From assembly GCF_030053115.1 (NCBI RefSeq), contig NZ_CP125619.1, positions 2,298,501 through 2,362,500 of the forward strand: a DNA stretch of 64,000 nucleotides, read 5' to 3'. The notes below the pieces were generated by a model. It was not told the origin of the DNA and did no database searches. It worked only from the letters and a program-made list of their open reading frames with translations. The stretch is from Pseudomonas svalbardensis. GTDB taxonomy: Bacteria; Pseudomonadota; Gammaproteobacteria; Pseudomonadales; Pseudomonadaceae. Positions 37,348-47,314 of the stretch are shown piece by piece; positions within the stretch are counted from its first letter, which is position 1; every line of letters starts with the position of its first letter. The translations under genes were made by a program, and so were the position numbers.

Positions 37348-37668
37348 ATGCCTTGGAAGCTCGCGTCATTGGGTACTTTGTTGGCCGTTGCCATGCTGGC
37401 CGGTTGCAGCACTACCTCCACCGAGTCGACAACAGATCCTGTCACGACGACTGACACGGGTCACAGCCGTTGTGAGGCAAAGGCTGCCGAATTCACCATT
37501 GGCAAAAAGGCTTCGCCTGAACTGCTGGAGCAGGCGCGTACTCGCGCAGGTGCGCAGAATGCACGGTTCCTCTTGCCCACCGACATGGTGACCCTGGAGT
37601 ACCGCTCCGATCGCCTGAATCTGAATACCGATGCCAATCGGGTCGTCACCCGCGTCAACTGCGGTTGA
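37348..37668 (+). CDS. Peptidase inhibitor I78-like lipoprotein
   Basis: A 106-residue lipoprotein. The ATG at 37348 follows AAAGGAGG, and the signal ends in the lipobox MLAGC. After a threonine-rich linker the domain EQARTRAGAQNARFLLPTDM and VTLEYRSDRLNLNTDANRVV is the signature of the Inhibitor I78 family (the N-terminal cysteine and C-terminal CG may form a disulfide). Members inhibit serine peptidases, but the substrate here is unknown. Confidence 0.75.
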   Translation: MPWKLASLGTLLAVAMLAGCSTTSTESTTDPVTTTDTGHSRCEAKAAEFTIGKKASPELLEQARTRAGAQNARFLLPTDMVTLEYRSDRLNLNTDANRVVTRVNCG

Positions 37669-37693
37669 TCGCTTCGGGCTTTTGTTTCGCCCA

Positions 37694-37727
37694 TAAAAAA
37701 CCCCGTCACGTGGACGGGGTTTTTTTA
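37694..37727. terminator. Bidirectional terminator, I78 / cold-shock genes
   Basis: Stem ACCCCGTC with complement, flanked by an A run on one side and a seven-T run on the other. It serves both converging genes. Confidence 0.9.
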
Positions 37728-37740
37728 GTGCGGCTGAAAA

Positions 37741-37953
37741 TTACTCAGCGCGGACTTGTGCAGCTTGCATACCCTTTTGGCCTTTCTCAGCCACGAAGGA
37801 AACGGTCTGGCCTTCTTTCAGGCTTTTGAAACCGTCGCTTTCGATAGCTTTGAAGTGTACGAACAGGTCGTCACCGCCACCTTGAGGAGTGATGAAGCCG
37901 AAGCCTTTTTCATCGTTGAACCATTTAACGGTGCCGGTTTGGCGATTAGACAT
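37741..37953 (-). CDS. Cold-shock domain protein (CspA family)
   Basis: A 70-residue RNA/DNA chaperone with the RNP1 motif KGFGFI and RNP2 LFVHF in the five-strand cold-shock fold. The start [17 protein letters not shown] is at 37953; a longer upstream extension is not family-like. It resembles the CapB/CspA proteins of P. fluorescens. The roughly 290 bases upstream are AT-rich and probably contain a long 5' leader as in cspA genes. Confidence 0.9.
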   Translation of the reverse strand: MSNRQTGTVKWFNDEKGFGFITPQGGGDDLFVHFKAIESDGFKSLKEGQTVSFVAEKGQKGMQAAQVRAE

Positions 37954-38245
37954 GGTGTATCTCCAAGAAACATATATTTTCAGTAGTGCTGTGCTGCTCA
38001 GGCCAACTGGGCACACTGGGGTATCATAGTCGAAATGTTCGCTTTGGGAGCCCCCCGGACGTGCCGTTTGCCCTGCAGTCGCGTTTCGTTTGCTGCTTTG
38101 TTTGGCTGCAAGCCCCGTTTTAAAAGGCTTTCAGCCAAAAATAAAGACAATAAAAAAACCTGTAAAACCTGAGTAAATTGTACAAAAAAGCAGTTTTCAG
38201 AGGCTTTTTGCTGTCGTTGCAGGCTCAAAAAGCGTTCGATCGGGC

Positions 38246-38548
38246 TTATTTTTTCGCCTTGTTATCGGCTTTGCAGGACGAGATTTGGGTGAGTGCTTTT
38301 TGTTTCAGGGCATCACTGGCGGTGTTGTCCATCAGGGACTGGATGTCTTTGGCAGGGTACGATTTGATGGCATCGGCGCCGCAAGCGCAGTGAGCCTTCG
38401 CTGCTGCAGCACCAATCTGCGGAGTGGCCGCTTCTGTGCACTGAGCCATGTATTTCTCGCGCTCGCCTTTTGGCCAATCGGCGTGGGCGGCCAGTGGCAG
38501 CAGCAGAACGATGGGGGCGACTACTGCGAACAAACGATTCAGACGCAT
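38246..38548 (-). CDS. Small periplasmic cysteine-containing protein
   Basis: A 100-residue exported protein. The ATG at 38548 has AAGGAG in front; the signal peptide runs from LFAVVAPIVLLLPLAAHADW. The mature part has four cysteines (around MAQCTEAA, AHCACGAD and ISSCKAD), suggesting two disulfides, and a lysine-rich tail. The function is unknown; the pattern resembles small helical haem-less proteins of Pseudomonas. Confidence 0.6.
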   Translation of the reverse strand: MRLNRLFAVVAPIVLLLPLAAHADWPKGEREKYMAQCTEAATPQIGAAAAKAHCACGADAIKSYPAKDIQSLMDNTASDALKQKALTQISSCKADNKAKK

Positions 38549-38922
38549 GCTGAGATGCTCCTTGTGGGTCAATGTCTAGTTATCTGAGGGGTAAAGCGGG
38601 GTTCAAGTTCAGCACTCTGGCATAAAAATGCCTGATTTGCCCCAAGGCAAAACCTCGGTGCATCGACGACCGTTCATCTGTGCTAGCATGCCTCGCTCGG
38701 GCGTTTGCAGGCTCCGGATGACCTTCAGTCCCGGTTGCGGCAAATGTGCGAATAACCCTGATTTGAATCCCAGTCACTCTGGTTCGGTTTTCCGGTTGGC
38801 CGCAAGGCTCCTGCCGCTGTAAGGCAGGCGTTCGTCATTGAATGGCCTGGATCGGATCTTGTACTGGCTCATCCCAACCCACGTGACCTTTGGTAGGGGT
38901 CACCACTAGGAGAGGAGGCGCC
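38549..38922. other. Upstream region of thrS
   Basis: About 370 bases with no supported gene. It includes the promoter zone for the small periplasmic gene on one strand and the thrS leader on the other. The last 60 bases lead to the AGGAGAGGAGG ribosome site of thrS. A thrS mRNA operator as in E. coli may exist but I could not fix a tRNA-like arm. Confidence 0.45.
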
Positions 38923-40845
38923 ATGCCAACTATTACTCTTCCCGACGGCAGTCAACGTTCATTCGATCACCCGGTATCCGTAGCCGAGGTCGCCGCATCC
39001 ATTGGTGCAGGTCTGGCCAAAGCCACCGTGGCCGGCAAGGTCGATGGCAAGCTGGTCGATGCCAGCGACATCATCAGCAGCGACGCTACGCTGCAAATCA
39101 TTACGCCAAAGGATGAAGAGGGGCTGGAGATTATTCGCCACTCTTGCGCCCACCTGGTTGGCCATGCGGTCAAGCAGCTTTACCCGGCGGCCAAGATGGT
39201 CATCGGTCCGGTCATCGACGAAGGCTTCTATTACGACATCGCCTTCGAACGTCCTTTCACTCCGGACGACCTGGCCGCCATCGAACAGCGCATGCAGCAG
39301 CTGATCGAAAAAGATTACGACGTGATCAAGAAAGTCACTCCGCGCGCCGAAGTGATCGAAGTGTTCAAGGCTCGCGGCGAAGACTACAAATTGCGCCTGG
39401 TCGAGGACATGCCGAACGAACAGGCCATGGGTCTGTACTATCACGAAGAATACGTCGACATGTGCCGCGGTCCGCACGTGCCGAACACGCGCTTCCTGAA
39501 ATCCTTCAAGCTGACCAAGTTGTCCGGCGCCTACTGGCGTGGCGATGCCAAGAACGAGCAATTGCAGCGCGTTTACGGCACGGCGTGGGCAGACAAGAAG
39601 CAGCTGGCGGCTTACATCCAGCGCATCGAAGAAGCTGAGAAGCGCGATCACCGCAAGATCGGCAAGCGTCTGGGCCTGTTCCACACCCAGGAAGAGTCGC
39701 CGGGCATGGTGTTCTGGCACCCGAACGGCTGGACTCTGTATCAGGTGCTCGAGCAGTACATGCGCAAGGTTCAGCGCGACAACGGCTATCTGGAGATCAA
39801 GACTCCGCAGGTCGTTGACCGCAGTCTCTGGGAGAAATCCGGGCACTGGGCCAACTACGCCGACAACATGTTCACCACGCAGTCGGAAAACCGCGACTAC
39901 GCGATCAAGCCGATGAACTGCCCTTGCCACGTGCAGGTGTTCAACCAGGGCCTGAAAAGCTACCGTGAGTTGCCAATGCGCTTGGCCGAATTCGGTGCTT
40001 GCCACCGTAACGAGCCATCGGGTGCGCTGCATGGCATCATGCGTGTGCGTGCGTTCACTCAGGACGACGCCCACATCTTCTGCACTGAAGAGCAGATGCA
40101 GGCCGAATCCGCTGCGTTCATCAAGCTGACCATGGACGTTTATGCCGACTTCGGCTTCAAAGACGTCGAGATGAAGCTGTCCACTCGTCCGGAAAAACGC
40201 GTCGGTTCCGACGAGCTGTGGGATCGCGCCGAAGCGGCCCTGGCTGCAGCCCTTGATAGCGCTGGCCTGCCGTACGATCTGCAGCCGGGCGAGGGTGCGT
40301 TCTACGGTCCGAAGATCGAGTTCTCGCTGAAAGATTGCCTTGGCCGCGTCTGGCAGTGTGGTACCCTTCAGCTCGATTTTAACCTGCCTGTCCGTCTGGG
40401 AGCCGAATACGTCTCTGAAGACAACAGTCGCAAGCACCCGGTGATGTTGCACCGGGCGATCCTCGGTTCCTTCGAACGTTTTGTCGGAATCCTGATCGAG
40501 CACTACGAGGGTGCATTCCCCGCGTGGCTGGCTCCGACCCAGGCAGTGATCATGAACATCACAGATAAACAGGCCGATTTTGCTGCTGAGGTTGAAAAAA
40601 CTCTCAATGAAAGCGGATTTCGTGCCAAGTCTGACTTGAGAAATGAAAAGATCGGCTTTAAAATCCGCGAGCATACTTTGCTCAAGGTTCCTTATCTCTT
40701 GGTTATTGGAGATCGGGAAGTCGAGATGCAGACTGTCGCTGTGCGTACTCGTGAAGGTGCTGACCTGGGCTCGATGCCCGTCGCCCAGTTCGCTGAGTTT
40801 CTCGCGCAAGCGGTTTCCCGGCGTGGTCGCCCAGATTCGGAGTAA
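38923..40845 (+). CDS. thrS: Threonyl-tRNA synthetase
   Basis: A class II aminoacyl-tRNA synthetase of 640 residues. Domains in order are the N-terminal TGS domain ([20 protein letters not shown]), the SAD editing domain with [16 protein letters not shown] and the histidine/cysteine metal site around [12 protein letters not shown], then the catalytic core with motif 2 near [20 protein letters not shown] and motif 3 [19 protein letters not shown]. The anticodon-binding domain is last. The ATG at 38923 lies behind a very strong AGGAGAGGAGG. First gene of the operon. Confidence 0.96.
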   Translation: MPTITLPDGSQRSFDHPVSVAEVAASIGAGLAKATVAGKVDGKLVDASDIISSDATLQIITPKDEEGLEIIRHSCAHLVGHAVKQLYPAAKMVIGPVIDEGFYYDIAFERPFTPDDLAAIEQRMQQLIEKDYDVIKKVTPRAEVIEVFKARGEDYKLRLVEDMPNEQAMGLYYHEEYVDMCRGPHVPNTRFLKSFKLTKLSGAYWRGDAKNEQLQRVYGTAWADKKQLAAYIQRIEEAEKRDHRKIGKRLGLFHTQEESPGMVFWHPNGWTLYQVLEQYMRKVQRDNGYLEIKTPQVVDRSLWEKSGHWANYADNMFTTQSENRDYAIKPMNCPCHVQVFNQGLKSYRELPMRLAEFGACHRNEPSGALHGIMRVRAFTQDDAHIFCTEEQMQAESAAFIKLTMDVYADFGFKDVEMKLSTRPEKRVGSDELWDRAEAALAAALDSAGLPYDLQPGEGAFYGPKIEFSLKDCLGRVWQCGTLQLDFNLPVRLGAEYVSEDNSRKHPVMLHRAILGSFERFVGILIEHYEGAFPAWLAPTQAVIMNITDKQADFAAEVEKTLNESGFRAKSDLRNEKIGFKIREHTLLKVPYLLVIGDREVEMQTVAVRTREGADLGSMPVAQFAEFLAQAVSRRGRPDSE

Positions 40846-40850
40846 TTACT

Positions 40851-41396
40851 ATTAAGCGTGAAATGAGACAAGATAAACGAGCTGCACCGAAAGCCCCGAT
40901 CAACGAGAATATCTCGGCACGCGAGGTTCGGTTAATTGGGGCTGAAGGTGAACAGCTTGGGATTGTGTCAATTGAAGACGCGCTTCTTAAGGCTGAAGAG
41001 GCCAAACTGGATCTGGTGGAAATTTCCGCCGATGCAGTACCCCCTGTTTGCAAACTGATGGACTACGGCAAATCGATCTTCGAGAAGAAGAAGCAGGTTG
41101 CCGCGGCCAAGAAAAACCAGAAGCAGATTCAGGTTAAAGAAATCAAGTTTCGTCCAGGGACGGAGGAAGGGGATTACCAGGTAAAACTGCGCAACCTGGT
41201 ACGTTTCCTGAGTGATGGGGACAGGGCCAAGGTATCCTTGCGATTCCGCGGCCGTGAGATGGCCCACCAGGAGCTGGGGATGGAACTCCTCAAGCGAGTT
41301 GAAGGTGACTTGCTCGAGTACGGTTCGGTCGAACAGCATCCTAAGATGGAAGGACGCCAGCTGATCATGGTCATCGCCCCGAAAAAGAAGAAATAA
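40851..41396 (+). CDS. infC: Translation initiation factor IF-3 (ATT start)
   Basis: IF-3 of 181 residues. The start is an ATT at 40851 (giving [16 protein letters not shown]), with GGAG at 40837-40840 ahead of it and the thrS stop at 40843. The rare start allows IF-3 to repress its own translation. A downstream ATG at 40863 gives a shorter protein missing four residues and has no ribosome site. Family blocks [15 protein letters not shown] and the C-domain [20 protein letters not shown] and [19 protein letters not shown] are present. Confidence 0.93.
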   Translation: MKREMRQDKRAAPKAPINENISAREVRLIGAEGEQLGIVSIEDALLKAEEAKLDLVEISADAVPPVCKLMDYGKSIFEKKKQVAAAKKNQKQIQVKEIKFRPGTEEGDYQVKLRNLVRFLSDGDRAKVSLRFRGREMAHQELGMELLKRVEGDLLEYGSVEQHPKMEGRQLIMVIAPKKKK

Positions 41397-41456
41397 TCAA
41401 TAGGGCACGGCAGGCCTTCTGATTATGTTTATCAACTGAATGCGGAGTATCCGAAC

Positions 41457-41651
41457 ATGCCAAAAATGAAAACTAAAAGTGGTGCTGCTAAGCGGTTTCT
41501 GAAAACTGCTAACGGTATCAAGCACAAGCACGCTTTCAAGAGCCACATCCTGACTAAAATGTCGACCAAGCGTAAGCGTCAACTGCGCGGTAGCAGCTTG
41601 CTGGCACCGTGTGACGTGGCAAAAGTCGAGCGCATGCTGCGCCTTCGTTAA
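41457..41651 (+). CDS. rpmI: 50S ribosomal protein L35
   Basis: A 64-residue basic protein with the L35 pattern [19 protein letters not shown] and [20 protein letters not shown]. It lies 60 bases after infC and 27 before rplT, as in most Proteobacteria. In E. coli L20 represses this region at the RNA level. Confidence 0.96.
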   Translation: MPKMKTKSGAAKRFLKTANGIKHKHAFKSHILTKMSTKRKRQLRGSSLLAPCDVAKVERMLRLR

Positions 41652-41678
41652 TTTAGTCAAGAATAGAGGAAGTAACTC

Positions 41679-42035
41679 ATGGCTCGTGTAAAGCGTGGCG
41701 TCATTGCCCGTAAACGTCACAAAAAAATTCTGAAACTTGCTAAAGGCTACTACGGCGCTCGCTCGCGCGTATTCCGTGTTGCCAAGCAAGCGGTAATCAA
41801 GGCAGGCCAATACGCCTACCGTGACCGTCGTCAGAAAAAACGTCAGTTCCGCGCTCTGTGGATCGCTCGTATCAACGCTGGTGCACGTATCAACGGTCTG
41901 TCCTACAGCCGTTTCATCGCCGGCCTGAAAAAAGCGTCCATCGAGATCGACCGTAAGGTTCTGGCTGATCTGGCAGTGAACGAAAAAGCGGCGTTTGCTG
42001 CGATTGTCGAGAAAGCTAAAGCCACCTTGGCTTAA
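41679..42035 (+). CDS. rplT: 50S ribosomal protein L20
   Basis: A 118-residue ribosomal protein with [20 protein letters not shown] at the start and [20 protein letters not shown]. It binds 23S rRNA early in 50S assembly and is expected to autoregulate the infC-rpmI-rplT mRNA. AGAGGAAGTAACTC forms the ribosome site. Confidence 0.97.
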   Translation: MARVKRGVIARKRHKKILKLAKGYYGARSRVFRVAKQAVIKAGQYAYRDRRQKKRQFRALWIARINAGARINGLSYSRFIAGLKKASIEIDRKVLADLAVNEKAAFAAIVEKAKATLA

Positions 42036-42090
42036 GTACCCCCGACAGTCACCCGGCCTCACCTCTGTGGGGTCAGGTGTTAAACGTCAT

Positions 42091-43161
<1,071 letters not shown>

Positions 43162-43187
43162 TCGTAACGAATTCTTAGGAGAGCAGG

Positions 43188-45569
43188 ATGAAATTCAGTG
43201 AACAATGGCTGCGTGGCTGGGTAAGCCCGCAGGTAAGTCGTGACGAGCTGGTTGCTCGTCTGTCGATGGCCGGTCTTGAGGTCGATAGCGTTACGCTGGC
43301 CGCCGGCGAATTCACCGGTGTGGTGGTGGGCGAGGTGCTGAGCACCGAACAGCACCCGGACGCCGACAAGTTGCGCGTTTGCCAGGTCAGCAATGGCTCG
43401 GAGACCTTCCAGGTCGTTTGCGGTGCGCCTAACGTCCGCCCGGGCCTGAAGATCCCGTTCGCCATGATCGGTGCCGAACTGCCGGGCGACTTCAAGATCA
43501 AGAAAGCCAAGCTGCGTGGCGTTGAGTCCAACGGCATGCTGTGCTCGCAAGCCGAGCTGCAAGTCGGCGAAGGTAACGATGGCCTGATGGAATTGCCGGC
43601 CGATGCGCCGGTTGGTCAGGACATTCGTGAATACCTGAGTCTGGACGACGCGAGCATCGAGGTCGACCTGACCCCGAACCGCGGCGACTGCCTGTCTCTG
43701 GCCGGCCTGGCCCGTGAAGTCGGCGCGTTGTACGCTGCTGAAGTCACCCGTCCGGTGGTTGCTGTTGTGCCAGCCGTGCACGATGAAGTGCGTTCGGTTG
43801 AAGTTCTGGCGCCGGCTGCTTGCCCGCGTTACTTGGGTCGTGTGATCCGTAACGTTGACCTGTCCAAGCCGACGCCACTGTGGATGGTTGAGCGCTTGCG
43901 TCGTGGCGACGTGCGCAGCATCGACGCTGCCGTCGACATCACCAACTATGTGATGCTGGAGCTGGGACAACCACTGCATGCATTTGATCTCGCCGAAATC
44001 AATGGTGGCATCCGCGTGCGCATGGCTGAAGAAGGCGAGAAGCTGGTACTGCTCGACGGTCAGGAAGTCAGCCTGCGTAGCGATACGCTGGTGATTGCCG
44101 ACCATACCCGCGCCTTGGCAATCGCCGGCGTCATGGGTGGCGAGCACAGTGGCGTCAACACCGCGACCACTCGTGATATTTTCCTGGAAAGCGCGTTTTT
44201 CGATCAGATTGCTGTCGCTGGCAAGGCCCGTTCCTATGGCCTGCACACCGACGCCTCGCACCGCTACGAGCGTGGCGTGGACTGGCAGTTGGCTCGTGAA
44301 GCGATGGAGCGCGCCACCGGCCTGCTGCTGGAAATCACTGGCGGCGAAGCTGGTCCGATCATCGAAACCGTCAGCGAGCAGCACCTGCCGTCGATTGCGC
44401 CAGTTACTCTGCGTGCGCAACGCATCACTCAGATGCTGGGTATGGAAATGGATTCGGCCGAAGTCGAGCAACTGCTCAGCGGCTTGGGTCTGGTGATTTC
44501 TGCCGATGGGGCAGGGCAGTGGCGCGTTGAAGTTCCAAGCCATCGCTTCGACATCAGCCTGGAAGTCGATCTGATCGAAGAACTGGCTCGTCTGTATGGT
44601 TACAACCGTCTGCCGGTTCGCTACCCGCAAGCTCGTCTGGCGCCGCAAGCCAAGGCTGAAGCGCGTAGTGATCTACCAGAGCTGCGCCGTCTGCTGGTGG
44701 CTCGTGGTTACCAGGAAGCGATCACTTACAGCTTCATCGATCCGAAACAGTTCGAGTTGTTTAATCCGGGTGTCGAGCCGCTCCTGCTGGCCAACCCGAT
44801 CTCGAACGACATGGCGGCCATGCGCTCGTCCTTGTGGCCGGGTTTGGTGAAGGCGCTCCAGCACAACCTGAACCGTCAGCAGGATCGCGTTCGTTTGTTC
44901 GAAAGCGGCCTGCGTTTTGTCGGTCAGCTGGAAGATCTGAAGCAAGAGCCGATGCTGGCGGGTGTTGTTTGCGGTAGCCGCCTGCCGGAAGGCTGGGCGC
45001 AAGGTCGCGATGTCGTGGACTTCTTCGACATCAAAGCCGACGTAGAAGCGGTGCTGGGCTTTGCCGGCGCACTGGATTCGTTCACTTTCGTACCGGGCAA
45101 ACACCCTGCGTTGCACCCGGGTCAAACCGCACGCATCGAACGTGAAGGTCGCTTGGTCGGTTTCGTCGGCGCTATTCACCCTGAATTGTCGAAAACCCTC
45201 GGTCTCGACCGTCCGGTCTTCGTTTTCGAGCTGGTTCTGGCCGAAGTGGCATTGGGTAAAATGCCTAAATTCCAGGAGTTATCGCGTTTTCCTGAAGTGC
45301 GACGTGACCTTGCGTTGATTGCCGAAAAAGACGTCGCCGCCAGCGCCGTACTGGACGTAATCCGTGAAAATGCAGGGGAATGGCTGACGGACCTCAGGCT
45401 ATTTGACGTGTATCAGGGTAAAGGCATTGATCCTGATAGAAAAAGCCTTGCAGTTGGCTTGACCTGGCAGCATCCATCGCGCACTCTTAATGACGATGAG
45501 GTGAATAACACGACGCAAAATATCCTCACCTCGCTCGAACAAAGGTTGAACGCCACGTTAAGGAAGTGA
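43188..45569 (+). CDS. pheT: Phenylalanyl-tRNA synthetase beta subunit
   Basis: The editing and tRNA-binding subunit, 793 residues. The order is an N-terminal tRNA-binding OB fold (FTGVVVGEVLSTEQHPDADK), B3/B4 editing domain (DAAVDITNYVMLELGQPLHA), B5 and the central core, and the C-terminal ferredoxin-like anticodon domain with FPEVRRDLALIAEKDVAA. Only 26 bases separate it from pheS. It is followed by ihfA after 3 bases. Confidence 0.96.
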   Translation: MKFSEQWLRGWVSPQVSRDELVARLSMAGLEVDSVTLAAGEFTGVVVGEVLSTEQHPDADKLRVCQVSNGSETFQVVCGAPNVRPGLKIPFAMIGAELPGDFKIKKAKLRGVESNGMLCSQAELQVGEGNDGLMELPADAPVGQDIREYLSLDDASIEVDLTPNRGDCLSLAGLAREVGALYAAEVTRPVVAVVPAVHDEVRSVEVLAPAACPRYLGRVIRNVDLSKPTPLWMVERLRRGDVRSIDAAVDITNYVMLELGQPLHAFDLAEINGGIRVRMAEEGEKLVLLDGQEVSLRSDTLVIADHTRALAIAGVMGGEHSGVNTATTRDIFLESAFFDQIAVAGKARSYGLHTDASHRYERGVDWQLAREAMERATGLLLEITGGEAGPIIETVSEQHLPSIAPVTLRAQRITQMLGMEMDSAEVEQLLSGLGLVISADGAGQWRVEVPSHRFDISLEVDLIEELARLYGYNRLPVRYPQARLAPQAKAEARSDLPELRRLLVARGYQEAITYSFIDPKQFELFNPGVEPLLLANPISNDMAAMRSSLWPGLVKALQHNLNRQQDRVRLFESGLRFVGQLEDLKQEPMLAGVVCGSRLPEGWAQGRDVVDFFDIKADVEAVLGFAGALDSFTFVPGKHPALHPGQTARIEREGRLVGFVGAIHPELSKTLGLDRPVFVFELVLAEVALGKMPKFQELSRFPEVRRDLALIAEKDVAASAVLDVIRENAGEWLTDLRLFDVYQGKGIDPDRKSLAVGLTWQHPSRTLNDDEVNNTTQNILTSLEQRLNATLRK

Positions 45570-45572
45570 CGT

Positions 45573-45875
45573 ATGGGGGCTTTGACGAAAGCTGAGATGG
45601 CGGAACGTCTGTATGAAGAGCTGGGCCTGAATAAACGGGAAGCCAAGGAATTGGTCGAACTGTTTTTTGAAGAAATCAGGCACGCTCTTGAAGACAACGA
45701 ACAAGTCAAATTGTCCGGTTTCGGCAATTTCGACCTTCGGGACAAACGCCAGCGGCCTGGCCGCAATCCGAAAACGGGTGAAGAAATCCCGATCACGGCT
45801 CGCCGTGTGGTCACCTTTCGTCCAGGGCAGAAGTTGAAGGCCCGAGTTGAGGCTTATGCTGGAACCAAGTCATAA
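45573..45875 (+). CDS. ihfA: Integration host factor alpha subunit
   Basis: A 100-residue DNA-bending protein of the HU/IHF family; the beta arm carries the conserved proline in [20 protein letters not shown]. Start [19 protein letters not shown] and the [12 protein letters not shown] block match IHF-alpha. It lies downstream of pheT, as in enterobacteria. The reading frame of the next gene starts inside its 3' end. Confidence 0.96.
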   Translation: MGALTKAEMAERLYEELGLNKREAKELVELFFEEIRHALEDNEQVKLSGFGNFDLRDKRQRPGRNPKTGEEIPITARRVVTFRPGQKLKARVEAYAGTKS

Positions 45876-46212
45876 CGACGAACTACCCGTCATCCCAGGC
45901 AAACGCTACTTCACCATTGGTGAAGTCAGCGAGCTGTGTGCGGTAAAACCGCACGTGCTGCGTTACTGGGAGCAGGAGTTTCCTCAACTCAACCCCGTCA
46001 AACGCCGCGGAAACCGCCGGTATTATCAGCGACAAGACGTGCTGATGATCCGGCAGATCCGCGCGCTTCTTTACGATCAGGGGTTCACCATCGGCGGTGC
46101 ACGCTTGCGTTTGTCCGGCGATGAAGCCAAAGACGACACGACCCAATACAAACAAATGATTCGGCAGATGATTGCCGAGCTGGAAGATGTGTTGGTGGTC
46201 CTCAAGAAATAA
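45856..46212 (+). CDS. MerR-family transcriptional regulator
   Basis: A 118-residue MerR-type protein often seen after ihfA in Pseudomonas. The DNA-binding region is [20 protein letters not shown] and [20 protein letters not shown] followed by the wing [19 protein letters not shown]. The C-terminal half is a short coiled coil ([19 protein letters not shown]) without a known effector domain. The ATG at 45856 overlaps ihfA by 20 bases. Its target is unknown. Confidence 0.85.
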   Translation: MLEPSHNDELPVIPGKRYFTIGEVSELCAVKPHVLRYWEQEFPQLNPVKRRGNRRYYQRQDVLMIRQIRALLYDQGFTIGGARLRLSGDEAKDDTTQYKQMIRQMIAELEDVLVVLKK

Positions 46213-46301
46213 TTTCCTGCTTTTGAATACTTCCAGTTTTCAAAAGCTTGCGATATATTCTTGATCGTTCCTTGAGATGAGGAACGAGTTTCACGCCTAG
46301 T

Positions 46302-46378
46302 CGGGGCGTAGCGCAGTCCGGTAGCGCACTAGCATGGGGTGCTAGGGGTCGAGTGTTCGAATCACTCCGTCCCGACCA
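46302..46378 (+). tRNA. tRNA-Pro (GGG anticodon)
   Basis: A 77-base cloverleaf with encoded CCA. Anticodon arm CTAGC, loop ATGGGGT, GCTAG gives GGG. Acceptor CGGGGCG pairs with CGTCCCG (one G-T pair). T-loop GTTCGAATC is normal. Immediately downstream lies an integrase remnant, so this is a probable former attachment site. Confidence 0.95.
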
Positions 46379-46394
46379 TATTTTTCAATGACTT

Positions 46395-46423
46395 AGCCCA
46401 ATCTTTTCAGGTTGGGCTTTTTC
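46395..46423 (+). terminator. Terminator after tRNA-Pro
   Basis: Stem AGCCCAA/TTGGGCT, extended by a T-G and a C-G pair, with a T run after it. It lies 16 bases beyond the tRNA end. Confidence 0.8.
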
Positions 46424-46457
46424 ATGTGCGTGAATTTTGCGTGACTCCTCTAATTTT

Positions 46458-46875
46458 TCACGCCTGCTTTCTCTTCAATATTGCCAGGACCGGTCCACGC
46501 GAATCGGTTGCTGATACCATGTTCGCAGCTTCAATCAGATGCCCGAGCTCAGCGCCCGAGTAGTGACTGGTGATGCTGCCGTTCTTGTGGCCAAGAAGAG
46601 CCTTGCGGTCTTTCTCGGTTACGCCTGCTGCGCGCAGCCGACGGCCAAATCGAATTATCTAATCGTCCGAAATTTCATGGCTGCTGTGATCGCCATCAAT
46701 GCTGCGTGCAAACTGACCCCCCGCTGTCGGCACCTGGAGTAGGCGCCTATATGGCACTCACCCCCGCTGCTCGGCCACCAACAGCAACAACTGCGGCACA
46801 GGCGAAAACCGGCAGGATTCGGCCGGCATCACTGATGGTCAGCGACTCGAGTTCTTTGATGGTGATTTTGGCCAT
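46458..46875 (-). pseudogene. Remnant of a tyrosine-recombinase integrase
   Basis: Two ends of one phage/island integrase remain. The N-terminal end, from the ATG at 46875, reads MAKITIKELESLTISDAGRI, typical of P4-like integrase starts, then goes astray. The C-terminal end (about 46645-46458) reads FGRRLRAAGVTEKDRKALL then GHKNGSITSHYSGAELGHL and IEAANMVSATDSRGP, with the catalytic histidine after LLG and the nucleophilic tyrosine of SHYS. The middle of roughly 250-300 codons is deleted. It lies directly downstream of tRNA-Pro, in the orientation of an integrase next to its attachment site. Confidence 0.78.
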
Positions 46876-47314
46876 GAAATGGGTTCCCCCTACTTTTCCC
46901 CCCACACAAAACGACTGGCTCAGGGTGGAATCCTCACTGTGTTCGTTCGAATTGATGTCTTATTTGGCAGCCTCTTTATGGGTAAGGCGCAAAAAAATTT
47001 ACGTTTTTTTTACGGTGGGTTTTGTTGCTCGCAACGATACTGGCCGGCAAAATTGACAGTGCTTTTATGCCTTGCAACCCTCAATCTCTTCGGTTTTTCC
47101 CACAAGATTTCCTTGGACTGATCAATGCTGTTTTAGGGGAGCAGAAGGTGGTGCGGGTCGGTCGCAGGCCCTTCAGAAAGAGTGATCACTTGGCTGTGCA
47201 TGGACTACTGTCTTTATTACTCATTTGAATCTGATGGCAGTTTCAGTGAAGTCCACAACGGCCTTGAAATCTCACGGAATGCGTTTTCGGCCCTCAATAT
47301 TCGAGACGTAGAAA
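46876..47314. other. Gap between integrase remnant and kup
   Basis: About 440 bases with no supported gene; the short frames present (for instance one from 46879) lack a ribosome site and family likeness. It likely holds the kup promoter and debris from the lost element. A homopolymer run of T bases occurs near 47002-47010. Confidence 0.4.

Noticed and set aside
38959..40809. 616-residue open frame antisense to thrS
   Set aside because: Shadow of a highly conserved synthetase gene; no ribosome site or motif.
46339..46563. Frame overlapping tRNA-Pro on the plus strand
   Set aside because: It runs through the tRNA; the opposite strand encodes the integrase end, which explains the sequence better.
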